NCBI RefSeq assembly: GCF_007827455.1
Contig: NZ_VISM01000001.1
Span: forward strand, 2,909,001-2,973,000
Reading direction: 5' to 3'
DNA: 64,000 bases
From: Lutibacter sp. Hel_I_33_5
Lineage (GTDB): Bacteria; Bacteroidota; Bacteroidia; Flavobacteriales; Flavobacteriaceae
This document shows, piece after piece, positions 42,825 to 50,171 of the stretch; within the stretch, counting starts at the first letter, position 1; each line of letters opens with the position of its first letter. The notes under the pieces are model-generated. The model did no database searches. It was not told the DNA's origin and saw only the letters and a program-made list of their open reading frames with translations. Position numbers and translations under genes: made by a program.

Positions 42825-44585
42825 CTATTTTTTGATAAACCTATTTATAACATTGTTGTTAAATTGAATTAAGTAAATACCAGAACTTAAATCTGATATA
42901 TTAATCTCTTTGATATCATAGTTTGAAACTTTTTTTATAACCTGTCCAGTTATACTAAAAATAGTTATTTTATTAATTTTCGTTTTACTATTAAAATTAA
43001 TTGTTGCATTTGACGGATTTGGGTAAACTGAAAATAAGTTTTGTTTATTTTGACTTACCTCATCTATATTTAAAGTCACATCTTGTGATTCATAACATCC
43101 CATATCAATTAAATTTTCGAAAACTCTTTGGTTACCAGATAAATCTAATGAAGATGTCTCGCTTGTTGGACTAACTTGATTTATGCAAGGAGATTGAGGC
43201 GAAGAATTTAAAGTCCAATCTGACATCACACTATCAAAGTTTGATCCGACTCCAGAAGAAGGATTCTTAAAAAGAGGATCGGAATTTATATTGTTCAAAT
43301 ACTCTCCTAAATAAAATGTGTTTGGTTCAGATTGAATTCCTGACATACCATTTTCAATATCAGTGAAGTATATGTTAGGGTCGCTACCTTCATCTTCTAT
43401 ATATATTTGATTTCCTGAGTTAGATGCTAAATTACCCCATATAATTGAATTATTTATCTCAGGATTAGATGAATCCTTGCAAAAAATCCCACCTCCATTA
43501 CGAGAATTATTGTTAACAATTGTATTATTAATCATAGTTGGACTTGATCTAGAAAAATAAATTCCACCACCATTTTCCTTACTAGTATTATTTGCTATCA
43601 AATTATTAGCTATAATATCACCTATTCCATCAGAAGTACAAAAAATTCCACCACCTCCATATTCATTTATTTCATTAGTAGATTTGTTATTAACAATTAT
43701 ATTATGAGAAATTATATTACCAGTTCCTCCGCTACCAACTTTACCAATATAAATTCCACCACCGCCAATAGTTCCACTGGTTTCGTTGTACGCTATAATG
43801 TTATTAGTTATTATTGCTGATTTAGATAAGACACGCATCCCACCAGCTTCGGCACCAGAAGCAGCAACGTTATATGTTATTTCATTATTATTTATTGTTG
43901 GACTTCCTGGGCCACCAAAATCATATTGATATATGCCTGCACCAGCGATTTGGTTAACCGTGTTTAACGTTATTAAATTACTTTCAATTATTGGGCTACA
44001 AGAATCACCTGCATATATTCCACCACCACGCTGATTAGCAGTATTACTTTTTATCGTATTATTGCTAATTGTTGGAGAGCTACCATTATCACAGAATATA
44101 GCACCACCATTTGCTTCTGCGTAACAGTTTTCTATTAAAGAGTTGGATATATTAACCTTGGAATAACCATCAAGAAAGAATGCTCCTCCACTATCGAGAG
44201 GTGAAGCAGAATTTGCTCTGCCATATTCAAATTTACAGTAAGAAAAATCTGAATCATCGTTAGTAGCAGAAGTGTTTTCAAACCTTATACCAAGCCAACC
44301 AATAGATGAGTTATTTGAAGTGAAAGTAATAGAATCGTTTACAATTCCAATTGCATTTATCTGTCCTTGTATAGAGAATTTATAGCTTCCTTGAAATTCG
44401 ACTTTAACCCCAGGTTCAATATTCAAAATTTTTGAATCAGGTACTAAAATAGCCCCTTGTATAATATAAGGAGAATTCAATTTAGTCCAAGTTCCCTCTA
44501 CAACACCTCCTGGAATATTTGTTTGAGAATATGTCTGCTGTAAAATCATTATCAAAACAGTAAGAAATAGTAATTTTTTTTTCAT
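42825..44585 (-). CDS. Secreted right-handed beta-helix protein with type-A T9SS sorting domain
   Basis: This 586-residue protein has a signal peptide (LLFLTVLIMILQQTYSQ). A parallel beta-helix made of many NNTI-x-x-N repeats follows (YCKFEYGRANSASPLDSGGAFFLDGY, NNTIKSNTANQRGGGIYAGDS). The C-terminal Por-secretion domain (FSVYPNPSNATINFNSKTKINKITIFSITGQVIKKV...GIYLIQFNNNVINRFIKK) directs export by the type IX system. The helix resembles pectin-lyase-like and adhesin folds, and I see no catalytic motif that would assign an enzyme. It sits as a single-gene cassette between a spacer right arm (42781) and the spacer at 44729. Confidence 0.87.
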   Translation of the reverse strand: MKKKLLFLTVLIMILQQTYSQTNIPGGVVEGTWTKLNSPYIIQGAILVPDSKILNIEPGVKVEFQGSYKFSIQGQINAIGIVNDSITFTSNNSSIGWLGIRFENTSATNDDSDFSYCKFEYGRANSASPLDSGGAFFLDGYSKVNISNSLIENCYAEANGGAIFCDNGSSPTISNNTIKSNTANQRGGGIYAGDSCSPIIESNLITLNTVNQIAGAGIYQYDFGGPGSPTINNNEITYNVAASGAEAGGMRVLSKSAIITNNIIAYNETSGTIGGGGIYIGKVGSGGTGNIISHNIIVNNKSTNEINEYGGGGIFCTSDGIGDIIANNLIANNTSKENGGGIYFSRSSPTMINNTIVNNNSRNGGGIFCKDSSNPEINNSIIWGNLASNSGNQIYIEDEGSDPNIYFTDIENGMSGIQSEPNTFYLGEYLNNINSDPLFKNPSSGVGSNFDSVMSDWTLNSSPQSPCINQVSPTSETSSLDLSGNQRVFENLIDMGCYESQDVTLNIDEVSQNKQNLFSVYPNPSNATINFNSKTKINKITIFSITGQVIKKVSNYDIKEINISDLSSGIYLIQFNNNVINRFIKK

Positions 44586-44728
44586 TTTTTAGAATTTTTT
44601 TGTTTTCAAAATATGCAAATTATTAGAGAAGTATTTTAAGGATAATATTTTTTAACTCTTAACTAACTTGTAAAATTATTCAAATCAAATTTTTGTTTTT
44701 CATCGTTACGTTTTGACATTCTGTTTGC

Positions 44729-44854
44729 CAACTTGTTTGTGTATGAATAGTTTGCGGTTTTTGTGTGCGAGGAATTTCCGAAGGAAATTCAGACGTAACA
44801 AAAATGCAACTATCTTTGTTTAAGCACAAATTAAGCAATTTTTTATACACGTCT
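44729..44854. repeat. Cassette spacer R1 (imperfect palindrome), left portion up to IS110 copy
   Basis: It begins CAACTTGTTTGTGTAT and ends ATACACGTCT, whose inverted match gives the outer stem. The centre holds GAATTTCC-GAA-GGAAATTC, a perfect inner hairpin. The IS110-type element begins immediately after CT at 44853-44854. The region 44586-44728 between the beta-helix gene and this spacer holds its promoter at most. I recognise nothing else there. Confidence 0.72.
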
Positions 44855-44897
44855 TAAGTTTGTCTTTTAATAAATTTGATACATAATCAGAAAGAAT

Positions 44898-45040
44898 AAA
44901 AGAGAGAATTATGGTTAATAATACACGGTGAAGCTTTTAGACTTCGACAACATTGGTAATCCTCTCTCTTTTCTACTAAAAATCACGTTCAGTTCTGTGA
45001 GACCTTAGATCTCGATTTCAAGTTGTTGTGATTCTAGTAG
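44898..45040 (+). ncRNA. Candidate bridge RNA of IS110-type copy 1
   Basis: Two stem-loops lie in the left end. The first is closed by AAAAGAGAGAATTA (44898-44911) against TAATCCTCTCTCTTTT (44957-44972). The second is closed by CTACTAAAAATCAC (44973-44986) against GTGATTCTAGTAG (45028-45040). Loop 1 contains ATACACG (44921-44927), identical to the left target at 44845-44851. It also has CAACA (44948-44952), complementary to TGTTG found right of the core in spacer right arms. Loop 2 contains TCAGTTCT (44989-44996), identical to the element's own right end plus core. This matches the target- and donor-guide layout described for IS110 bridge RNAs such as that of IS621. Transcription is not shown. 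Confidence 0.72.
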
Positions 45041-45065
45041 CTTATTCTTTCATAAATCATTTCTT

Positions 45066-46037
45066 ATGAATAAATATAATGAAACTTTTGGAATTGACAT
45101 TAGTAAAGATGTTTTTGATTGTTATGGCAGTGTTCAAGGTCATTTACAATTTAACAATACAGAGTCAGGTTTTAAAAAGTTTCAAGAAGTACTATCAAAA
45201 AATAGTTTAGTAGTCATTGAAGCTACGGGTTATTATCATTATAGATTTGCACAGTTTTTATATAGAAAAAACGTTTTGGTTTCAGTAGTAAATCCATTAT
45301 CAGTCAAGCGTTTTATTCAGATGAAATTAGCAAAAATAAAAACAGATAAAAGTGATGCAAAAGCGATTTGTGATTATGGATTAACTCAGGAAGTCCCTTT
45401 GTATACAGCCCTTACAGATAGGTAAAGTGAATGTTTACAATTGTTTCGATTAATGGACAATTTACTAAAGACAAGAACAGCTACCAAGAACAAGATTCAT
45501 GGAGAACAGGTTTTAGGAATCCCGTCCAAATGGGTTTATCGTAGTTTAAATAGAAACAAAAAACATTTAGATAAAGAACTAAAAGGAATTGAAGAAAAAT
45601 TGTTATCACTAGTAAAGCAAGATCAACAGGAACAGTTAACATTATTACAGAGTATTCCAGGAATAGGACTAAAGACAGCCTTATTTTTAATTGTAGTTAC
45701 AGATGGATTTAAGAAATTTGAAACAGCTTCACAATTATGCAGTTATGTTGGTATTACACCCACAATAAGAGAATCAGGGAGTAGTGTGAGAGGAAAAGCA
45801 AGAATAAGTAAGGTTGGGAATAGAAAATTAAGAAACCTACTTTTCATGTGTTCCTTTACAGCTCATATTCACAACAAGGGATGTAGAGATATTTTTCAAA
45901 GAATAACAAATAAGGGAAAGAGCAAGAAATTAGCCTTAATAGCAGTTTCAAATAAGTTACTAAAACAATGTTTTGCAATCGCAAAATCAGGACATCCTTA
46001 TGATCCTAGTTTTGCTTCAGTATTTGTGGTTAAATAG
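45066..46037 (+). pseudogene. IS110-family transposase, interrupted by one stop codon
   Basis: The frame encodes 323 codons, the same length as the intact copies, but TAA at 45423-45425 interrupts it after ALTDR. The frame continues as SECLQLFRLMDN, aligning with HQLECLQMTRLL of the intact copies. A single CAA-to-TAA change would explain it. The N-terminal DEDD RuvC-like domain (GIDISKDVFD, VVIEATGYYHYRF, KIKTDKSDAKAICD) and the C-terminal Tnp_IS116/IS110 domain with its serine motif (RESGSSVRGKARISKVGNRKLRNLLF) are both preserved. The second part could start at ATG 45456, but it lacks the nuclease domain. The gene is presumably inactive unless the stop is read through. Confidence 0.92.
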
Positions 46038-46154
46038 TAAGTGAAATTTAAAAATAATGAACAAAAAAAAGCTTAATAATAAAATTAAGCCTAGAATATT
46101 ATTGTATAAAATTAATGAAGAAAAGAGTTGTTTTTTAGCTCAGTTCTTCTTAAG

Positions 46155-47303
46155 TTAGCATTTTAATAATTTTAATAAATCTTCTGGATTATTAAATTCA
46201 AAATCAATTAATTCCTTTTTTTTATTAAAAACAATTTTGGTTGGCCACCACCTAATGTTATATTTCTTATGTAATTCTAAATTTTTTCCTGCATATAAAT
46301 TTGTCCAAAATATAGAATCTTCTTCGGATGCTCTTTTCCAATCCTTTCTTTGTATATCTACACTTATGTGAATAATTTCAATACCGTTGTCATTTAATAT
46401 TTTATTTTTAGAGTTCAATTTTTCATTGAACGATCTACAAGGGCCACAAGCTGCAGTCCAAAAGTATAAAACTGTAAATTTATTATTTTCAATTAATTTG
46501 GATAATCTTTGCTTTTGATTATTTATGTCTTCTAAAATAAATTCAGAAAATTCAATTTTGTCTCTATCGATTTTGCTTATTTCATTAAATTTTTCTTGAA
46601 GTTTATAGAAACTATTATTGTCCGGACTTATTTTTATTTGATTAAAAAAAAGATTTATTTTTGTTTTTTCTTCTTCAGTTATATCTCCATTTGATTCAAA
46701 AGCCCAACCATTGAGCATATTACTTAAGATTTCAATTTGCAGCATCTCATTCTGTGATTCTTTAATTTTTTCTTCATAAAGATTTAATAATTTCCTTTTT
46801 ATTTCAGGAAAAACATATTGGTTTAAACTGTCTTTTTTTGAATTTGAATAAATAATTCCTTTTAAAAAACTCTGTTTTTTGTCTGAATAATTTACGTATT
46901 CTTTGTTAATACCATTGTTTTTATATTCAACATTTCTAAAACTATAAATAGGTGCAAAAACTGCGGAGTCTATTTCAGTTGAATCTTTGGTTATGGTAAA
47001 ATTTAAATTCATAGTGTTGTTTTCAGGTAAAAGCTTCACAAATCTTCTTTGATTATTATGTTTATCTAAATTATATGAGCTTTCAATGTATCCCACCTCC
47101 GTAGTATGCTTAAAGGATTTAAAAATTACTTTTCCATTTTTTATTTTTTGAATTTGCCTGTTTTCAAAATCTTCCCCGTTAATAGAAAATACAAGTTCTA
47201 ATCCTTCTTGGTTTTCAACATTGCATATTATTTCGTTAAAATTTTTCTCCTTTTGACAAGAAAAAAATGAAATTGTTAAAACTAAAACGATTATTTTTTT
47301 CAT
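46155..47303 (-). CDS. TlpA-like thioredoxin-fold lipoprotein
   Basis: This 382-residue protein has a lipoprotein signal (VLVLTISFFSC). An N-terminal region of about 220 residues without recognisable motifs follows. The C-terminal thioredoxin-like domain has the motif FTVLYFWTAACGPCRSFNEKL and the cis-Pro region RWWPTKIVF. It would act as a periplasmic or surface thiol-disulfide reductase of the TlpA/ResA type common in Bacteroidota. The gene forms a single-gene cassette. Its stop codon lies in a stretch identical to the left end of the other IS110-type copies, so the last residues may have been altered by IS activity. Another thioredoxin cassette is at 51188-52171. Confidence 0.83.
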   Translation of the reverse strand: MKKIIVLVLTISFFSCQKEKNFNEIICNVENQEGLELVFSINGEDFENRQIQKIKNGKVIFKSFKHTTEVGYIESSYNLDKHNNQRRFVKLLPENNTMNLNFTITKDSTEIDSAVFAPIYSFRNVEYKNNGINKEYVNYSDKKQSFLKGIIYSNSKKDSLNQYVFPEIKRKLLNLYEEKIKESQNEMLQIEILSNMLNGWAFESNGDITEEEKTKINLFFNQIKISPDNNSFYKLQEKFNEISKIDRDKIEFSEFILEDINNQKQRLSKLIENNKFTVLYFWTAACGPCRSFNEKLNSKNKILNDNGIEIIHISVDIQRKDWKRASEEDSIFWTNLYAGKNLELHKKYNIRWWPTKIVFNKKKELIDFEFNNPEDLLKLLKC

Positions 47304-47312
47304 AATTATAGG

Positions 47313-47435
47313 TAACGGTTTTGTGTATGGTTAGTTGCGTGTTTAAGCAACTAAATTAGTAAACTAAAACGAACCAGAGGGAATTTCGCAGGAATTTCCA
47401 AGTAGGCTAGAACTAGCAATGAATTATACACGTCT
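47313..47435. repeat. Cassette spacer R2, left portion up to IS110 copy 2
   Basis: The 5' arm is TAAC-6 nt-GTGTAT and the 3' arm is ATACAC-GTCT. Joined to the sequence right of the IS (TTGTTAGCAAATG at 48660) it gives GTGTAT/ATACAC plus TAAC/GTTA at the same 6-nt spacing, so the uninterrupted palindrome can be rebuilt. The central hairpin pairs GGGAATTTC with GGAATTTCC, using two wobbles. Confidence 0.75.
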
Positions 47436-47489
47436 TAAGTTAGCATTTTAATAAAAAGGTTAAATTAAGCAATATAAATTAGAAAGCAC

Positions 47490-47629
47490 AAAAGAGAGGA
47501 TTAAGGTTATTATATACGGAGAGACTATTGATCTCGTCAATATTGAAAATCCCCTCTCTTTTCTACACAGATTTCGTACAGTTTTATGAGGCTTCAGACC
47601 TCGATTTTAAGTCGTTGAAACTCGCGTAG
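47490..47629 (+). ncRNA. Candidate bridge RNA of IS110-type copy 2
   Basis: Stem-loop 1 is closed by AAAAGAGAGGA (47490-47500) against TCCCCTCTCTTTT (47550-47562). Stem-loop 2 is closed by CTAC...TTTC against GAAA...GTAG (47563 to 47629). Loop 1 carries ATTATATACGG (47509-47519). This matches the left target ATTATACACGT (47423-47433) at 9 of 11 bases, one difference being compatible with a G-U pair. CAATA (47538-47542) faces TGTTA right of the core. Loop 2 carries ACAGT, as in the element's right end CACAGTA, and TTTTAAG, which can pair with the left-end CTTAA. Confidence 0.7.
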
Positions 47630-47656
47630 GTTGTCCTTTCGTTAAAACATTTTCTT

Positions 47657-48628
47657 ATGAATAAAGATATTAAATATTTTGGAATAGACATTAGTCATTT
47701 AGTATTTGATGTTACAGATTCTTCTGGTAATTATTATCAGTTTAAAAACAATGTAAATGGATTTAAAAAATTTGTAAAACATCTAGATTACAATAGTCAT
47801 TGTGTAATGGAAGCTACAGGTTATTACCATTACATGTTGGCTTATTTTTTACAGGAAAACAGTATAAAAGTTTCAGTAGAAAACCCTCTGTCGGTGAAAC
47901 GCTTTATCCAGATGAAGTTATCAAAAATAAAGACAGATAAAAGCGATTCAAGATTGATTTGTGAGTATGCAAAACAAGTTGAATTAAAGTTGTGGCAAGG
48001 TAATTCAAAACATCAGTTAGAATGCTTACAAATGACAAGACTTCTTTCTGTATATACAAAACAGAGTACTATGTTAAAAAACAAAATACATGGAGAAGAA
48101 GTTTTGGGCAATCCAAGTAAAGTAGTTACGAGCTCATTAAAAAGTAGTTTGAGACAGGTAACAAAACAAATAGAAAAGGTAGAGGTAGCATTATTAATTT
48201 TAGTAAGAAAGCTACATCAAGATGTTTTAACACGCCTAAAAACAATACCCGGAATTGGAAATAAAACAGCGCTAATGTTAGTTGTTTTAACAGATGGATT
48301 TGATCGTTTTAAAAGCGGAAGTGAATTGTGTAGTTATGCTGGATTAACTCCTGTAATTAGACAAAGTGGAAGTAGTATAAATGGACGAGCCAGAATAAGT
48401 AAAATAGGCAACCAGAAGCTTCGAAATTTATTATTTATGTGCAGTTTTAATGCTTGTAAATACAACAAGGCTTGTAGAGAAATTTATGAACGAATAGTTG
48501 CCAAAGGAAAGAGTAAAAAATTAGCATTAATAGCGGTGTGTAATAAACTATTAAAACAAGCATTTGCCATTGCTAAATCAGGATTAATATATGATGATAC
48601 TTATAGAAGTACTTTAGTGAATATTTAA
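47657..48628 (+). CDS. IS110-family transposase (DEDD), copy 2
   Basis: This 323-residue protein has an N-terminal DEDD domain with FGIDISHLVFD, VMEATGYYHYMLAYF and KIKTDKSDSRLICEYA. A coiled linker (LKSSLRQVTKQIEKVEVALL) follows, then the C-terminal Tnp_IS116/IS110 domain with helix-hairpin-helix-like TIPGIGNKTALMLVV and the serine motif IRQSGSSINGRARISKIGNQKLRNLLF. Enzymes of this family recombine a circular IS with a target using the DEDD and Ser active sites, guided by a bridge RNA in characterised members. It differs from copy 3 at only three residues (N/T, M/R, V/A) and from copy 1 at a large fraction of positions. Confidence 0.95.
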   Translation: MNKDIKYFGIDISHLVFDVTDSSGNYYQFKNNVNGFKKFVKHLDYNSHCVMEATGYYHYMLAYFLQENSIKVSVENPLSVKRFIQMKLSKIKTDKSDSRLICEYAKQVELKLWQGNSKHQLECLQMTRLLSVYTKQSTMLKNKIHGEEVLGNPSKVVTSSLKSSLRQVTKQIEKVEVALLILVRKLHQDVLTRLKTIPGIGNKTALMLVVLTDGFDRFKSGSELCSYAGLTPVIRQSGSSINGRARISKIGNQKLRNLLFMCSFNACKYNKACREIYERIVAKGKSKKLALIAVCNKLLKQAFAIAKSGLIYDDTYRSTLVNI

Positions 48629-48674
48629 TGAGTTTTTACTTGTTTTTTACCACAGTACTTTGTTAGCAAATGTT

Positions 48675-49286
48675 TTACCAATTTTCTCTCCAATCAATAT
48701 TTTCTTTAATTATCTTAGCTGGATTTCCTGTAATTATATTTTTTGATGAATGAATTGATTTAGTCAAAACACTACCAAGTCCGATTAGATTTATACTGTC
48801 TATTTTTACTCCAGGTGAGATAGATGAGTTTGAACCGATATAAATATCATTCCCTATTTTTATTGATAAATCTTTATTTCCTGTCTTTGTGTGAATTGAA
48901 CCATGTGTCCATAGTTGACTTCTTTTTCCTGCTAACCAAGTATTATTCCCAATCTCAACATTATTCCATAAATCAATAAAATGGTCATTTATTATTCTTG
49001 AATTTTCTCCAATTTTAAAAGAGTTTTTCCCTGATATAATATTTCCACTATGAATAGCTGTGTTATTTCCAATTTTTAAATTTTCACAAGAAATAGTTGT
49101 GTTATTTCTTATTATGGCATTATCCCCAATTTCAACATTATTAGAATTTATTACACTTTTTCCAATTTGAACATTCTTTCCTATTTTATAATTAAATATC
49201 GTTCTGTATATAAAAACTCTAACTTTATTAAAAGGACAAATTCTTATTATTTTGAATAATATTTTTCTCAATACTTTATTTTTCAT
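48675..49286 (-). CDS. Hexapeptide-repeat acyltransferase (LbH family)
   Basis: This 203-residue protein is built of left-handed beta-helix hexapeptides (IGKNVQIGKSVINSNNVEIGDNAIIRNNTTISCENLKIGNNTAIHSG). It ends with the common acetyltransferase finish IGLGSVLTKSIHSSKNIITGNPAKIIKENIDWRENW. Such enzymes acetylate sugars or similar small acceptors, often in surface-glycan synthesis. The N-terminal IIRICPFNKVRVFIYRTIFNYKIG resembles colanic-acid and WbbJ-type transferases. The substrate is unknown. The gene is a cassette between the right arm of spacer R2 (48660) and the short spacer R3. Confidence 0.85.
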   Translation of the reverse strand: MKNKVLRKILFKIIRICPFNKVRVFIYRTIFNYKIGKNVQIGKSVINSNNVEIGDNAIIRNNTTISCENLKIGNNTAIHSGNIISGKNSFKIGENSRIINDHFIDLWNNVEIGNNTWLAGKRSQLWTHGSIHTKTGNKDLSIKIGNDIYIGSNSSISPGVKIDSINLIGLGSVLTKSIHSSKNIITGNPAKIIKENIDWRENW

Positions 49287-49298
49287 CTAAATATTTGC

Positions 49299-49347
49299 TA
49301 ACGTTTAATGTAAAATGCGTTTTAATGCATTTTTACATAGTGTTGTA
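49299..49347. repeat. Cassette spacer R3 (short palindrome without IS)
   Basis: TAACGTTTAATGTAAAATGCG folds against TGCATTTTTACATAGTGTTGT. It is a short version of the other spacers with the same outer AAC/GTT ends, but it lacks the CTTTGTT core. No IS110 element is present here. Confidence 0.6.
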
Positions 49348-49362
49348 GTTTCGTTTTATTTT

Positions 49363-49812
49363 TTAGGCTTCTACTGAATAATACATTGGTTTATTTTTTT
49401 CCATTTCGATAATTATTCTTGAGAATCCATCTTTCAAATTCAACAAGTCTATTTCCCATTTCATATTATCGGAATTTATTGTTTCAGGAAGAGTAATTGA
49501 TTCAAGTCTATATTCCTTTTTTAATTGATCCATAGTTATAAATCGCTTATCCTCCACAAGATATTTTTTTGATAAATTCCATATCGTTCCAAAATCCATT
49601 TTAATGGTTTCATAGGCCAATTGTTGGTTTTTATTTGATTTCTCGTTTGGTGTCTTTAGACATAATATGACGGGCGTATAAATATTTTCAAGTTCAATTT
49701 CTTTGTCCAAATAATAACAACTATCAAACTTGTCATAAGTTGAGCCCATTTCTCCAAAATAGGAATCCTTAATTGCTTTTGGTTTTAATTTATTTAATAG
49801 TCTTTTTATCAT
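49363..49812 (-). CDS. Hypothetical protein (cassette gene)
   Basis: I do not recognise this 149-residue protein. It has no signal peptide or membrane segment. It starts with a basic stretch (IKRLLNKLKPKAIKD) and continues as an acidic, mixed alpha/beta sequence with YFGEMGSTYDKFDSCYYLDKEIELENIYTPVILCLKTPNEKSNKNQQLAYETI and a C-terminal DGFSRIIIEMEKNKPMYYSVEA. The length and composition fit small cytoplasmic proteins often found as cassettes or as immunity-type proteins, but there is no toxin gene beside it. It sits between spacers R3 and R4 on the minus strand, like its neighbours, which argues that it is a real cassette gene. Confidence 0.7.
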   Translation of the reverse strand: MIKRLLNKLKPKAIKDSYFGEMGSTYDKFDSCYYLDKEIELENIYTPVILCLKTPNEKSNKNQQLAYETIKMDFGTIWNLSKKYLVEDKRFITMDQLKKEYRLESITLPETINSDNMKWEIDLLNLKDGFSRIIIEMEKNKPMYYSVEA

Positions 49813-49825
49813 TTCAGTGATGAAC

Positions 49826-49950
49826 TACAACGTGTTTGTATATGGTTTGTTGCGTGTTTCAAGCACCTAATTTAGCAAATACAAACCGAATAGAAAATCT
49901 GCGAGGATTTTCGTAAGTAGGCTAGAACTAGCAATAAATTATATACGGCT
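49826..49950. repeat. Cassette spacer R4, left portion up to IS110 copy 3
   Basis: The 5' arm is ACAAC-6 nt-GTATAT. The 3' arm ATATACGGCT joins across the IS to TTGTTGTAAACTG (51175 on), restoring ATATAC-6 nt-GTTGT. The central hairpin GAAAATC-TGCGA-GGATTTTC has different bases from R1 (GAATTTCC/GGAAATTC) but keeps pairing, so the fold is conserved. Confidence 0.77.
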
Positions 49951-50004
49951 TAAGTTAGCATTTTAATAAAAAGGTTAAATTAAGCAATATAAATTAGAAA
50001 GCAC

Positions 50005-50144
50005 AGAAGAGAGGATTAAGGTTATTATATACGGAGAGACTATTGATCTCGTCAACATTGAAAATCCCCTCTCTTTTCTACACAGATTTCGTACAGTTTT
50101 ATGAGGCTTCAGACCTCGATTTTAAGTCGTTGAAACTTGCGTAG
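50005..50144 (+). ncRNA. Candidate bridge RNA of IS110-type copy 3
   Basis: It has the same two stem-loops as copy 2. ATTATATACGG at 50024-50034 is identical over 11 bases to the left target at 49938-49948. CAACA at 50053-50057 is fully complementary to TGTTG at 51176-51180 right of the core. One of the three non-coding differences from copy 2 falls in this right guide (CAACA versus CAATA). This is the best guide-target match of the three copies. Confidence 0.75.
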
Positions 50145-50171
50145 GTTGTCCTTTCGTTAAAACATTTTCTT

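Larger units (their letters stand above)
44855..46145 (+). mobile_element. IS110-family insertion sequence, copy 1 (inactive)
   Basis: Ends were inferred by comparing its right end with the remnant at 42523-42780 and its left end with the other copies. It is about 1291 bp with a shared CT at the left junction (44853-44854) and right junction (46146-46147). It has 211 bases of structured non-coding DNA before the transposase gene and 108 bases after it. No terminal inverted repeats are visible, as is normal for IS110. The transposase carries a nonsense codon. The right flank is unusual, see findings. Confidence 0.85.
47436..48657 (+). mobile_element. IS110-family insertion sequence, copy 2 (intact)
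   Basis: This 1222-bp element is flanked by CT at 47434-47435 and 48658-48659. It has 221 bases of structured DNA before the transposase gene and 29 bases after. It is nearly identical to copy 3 over its whole length. There is no target duplication beyond the CT, and no terminal inverted repeat. It lies in the 3' arm of spacer R2. Confidence 0.87.
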
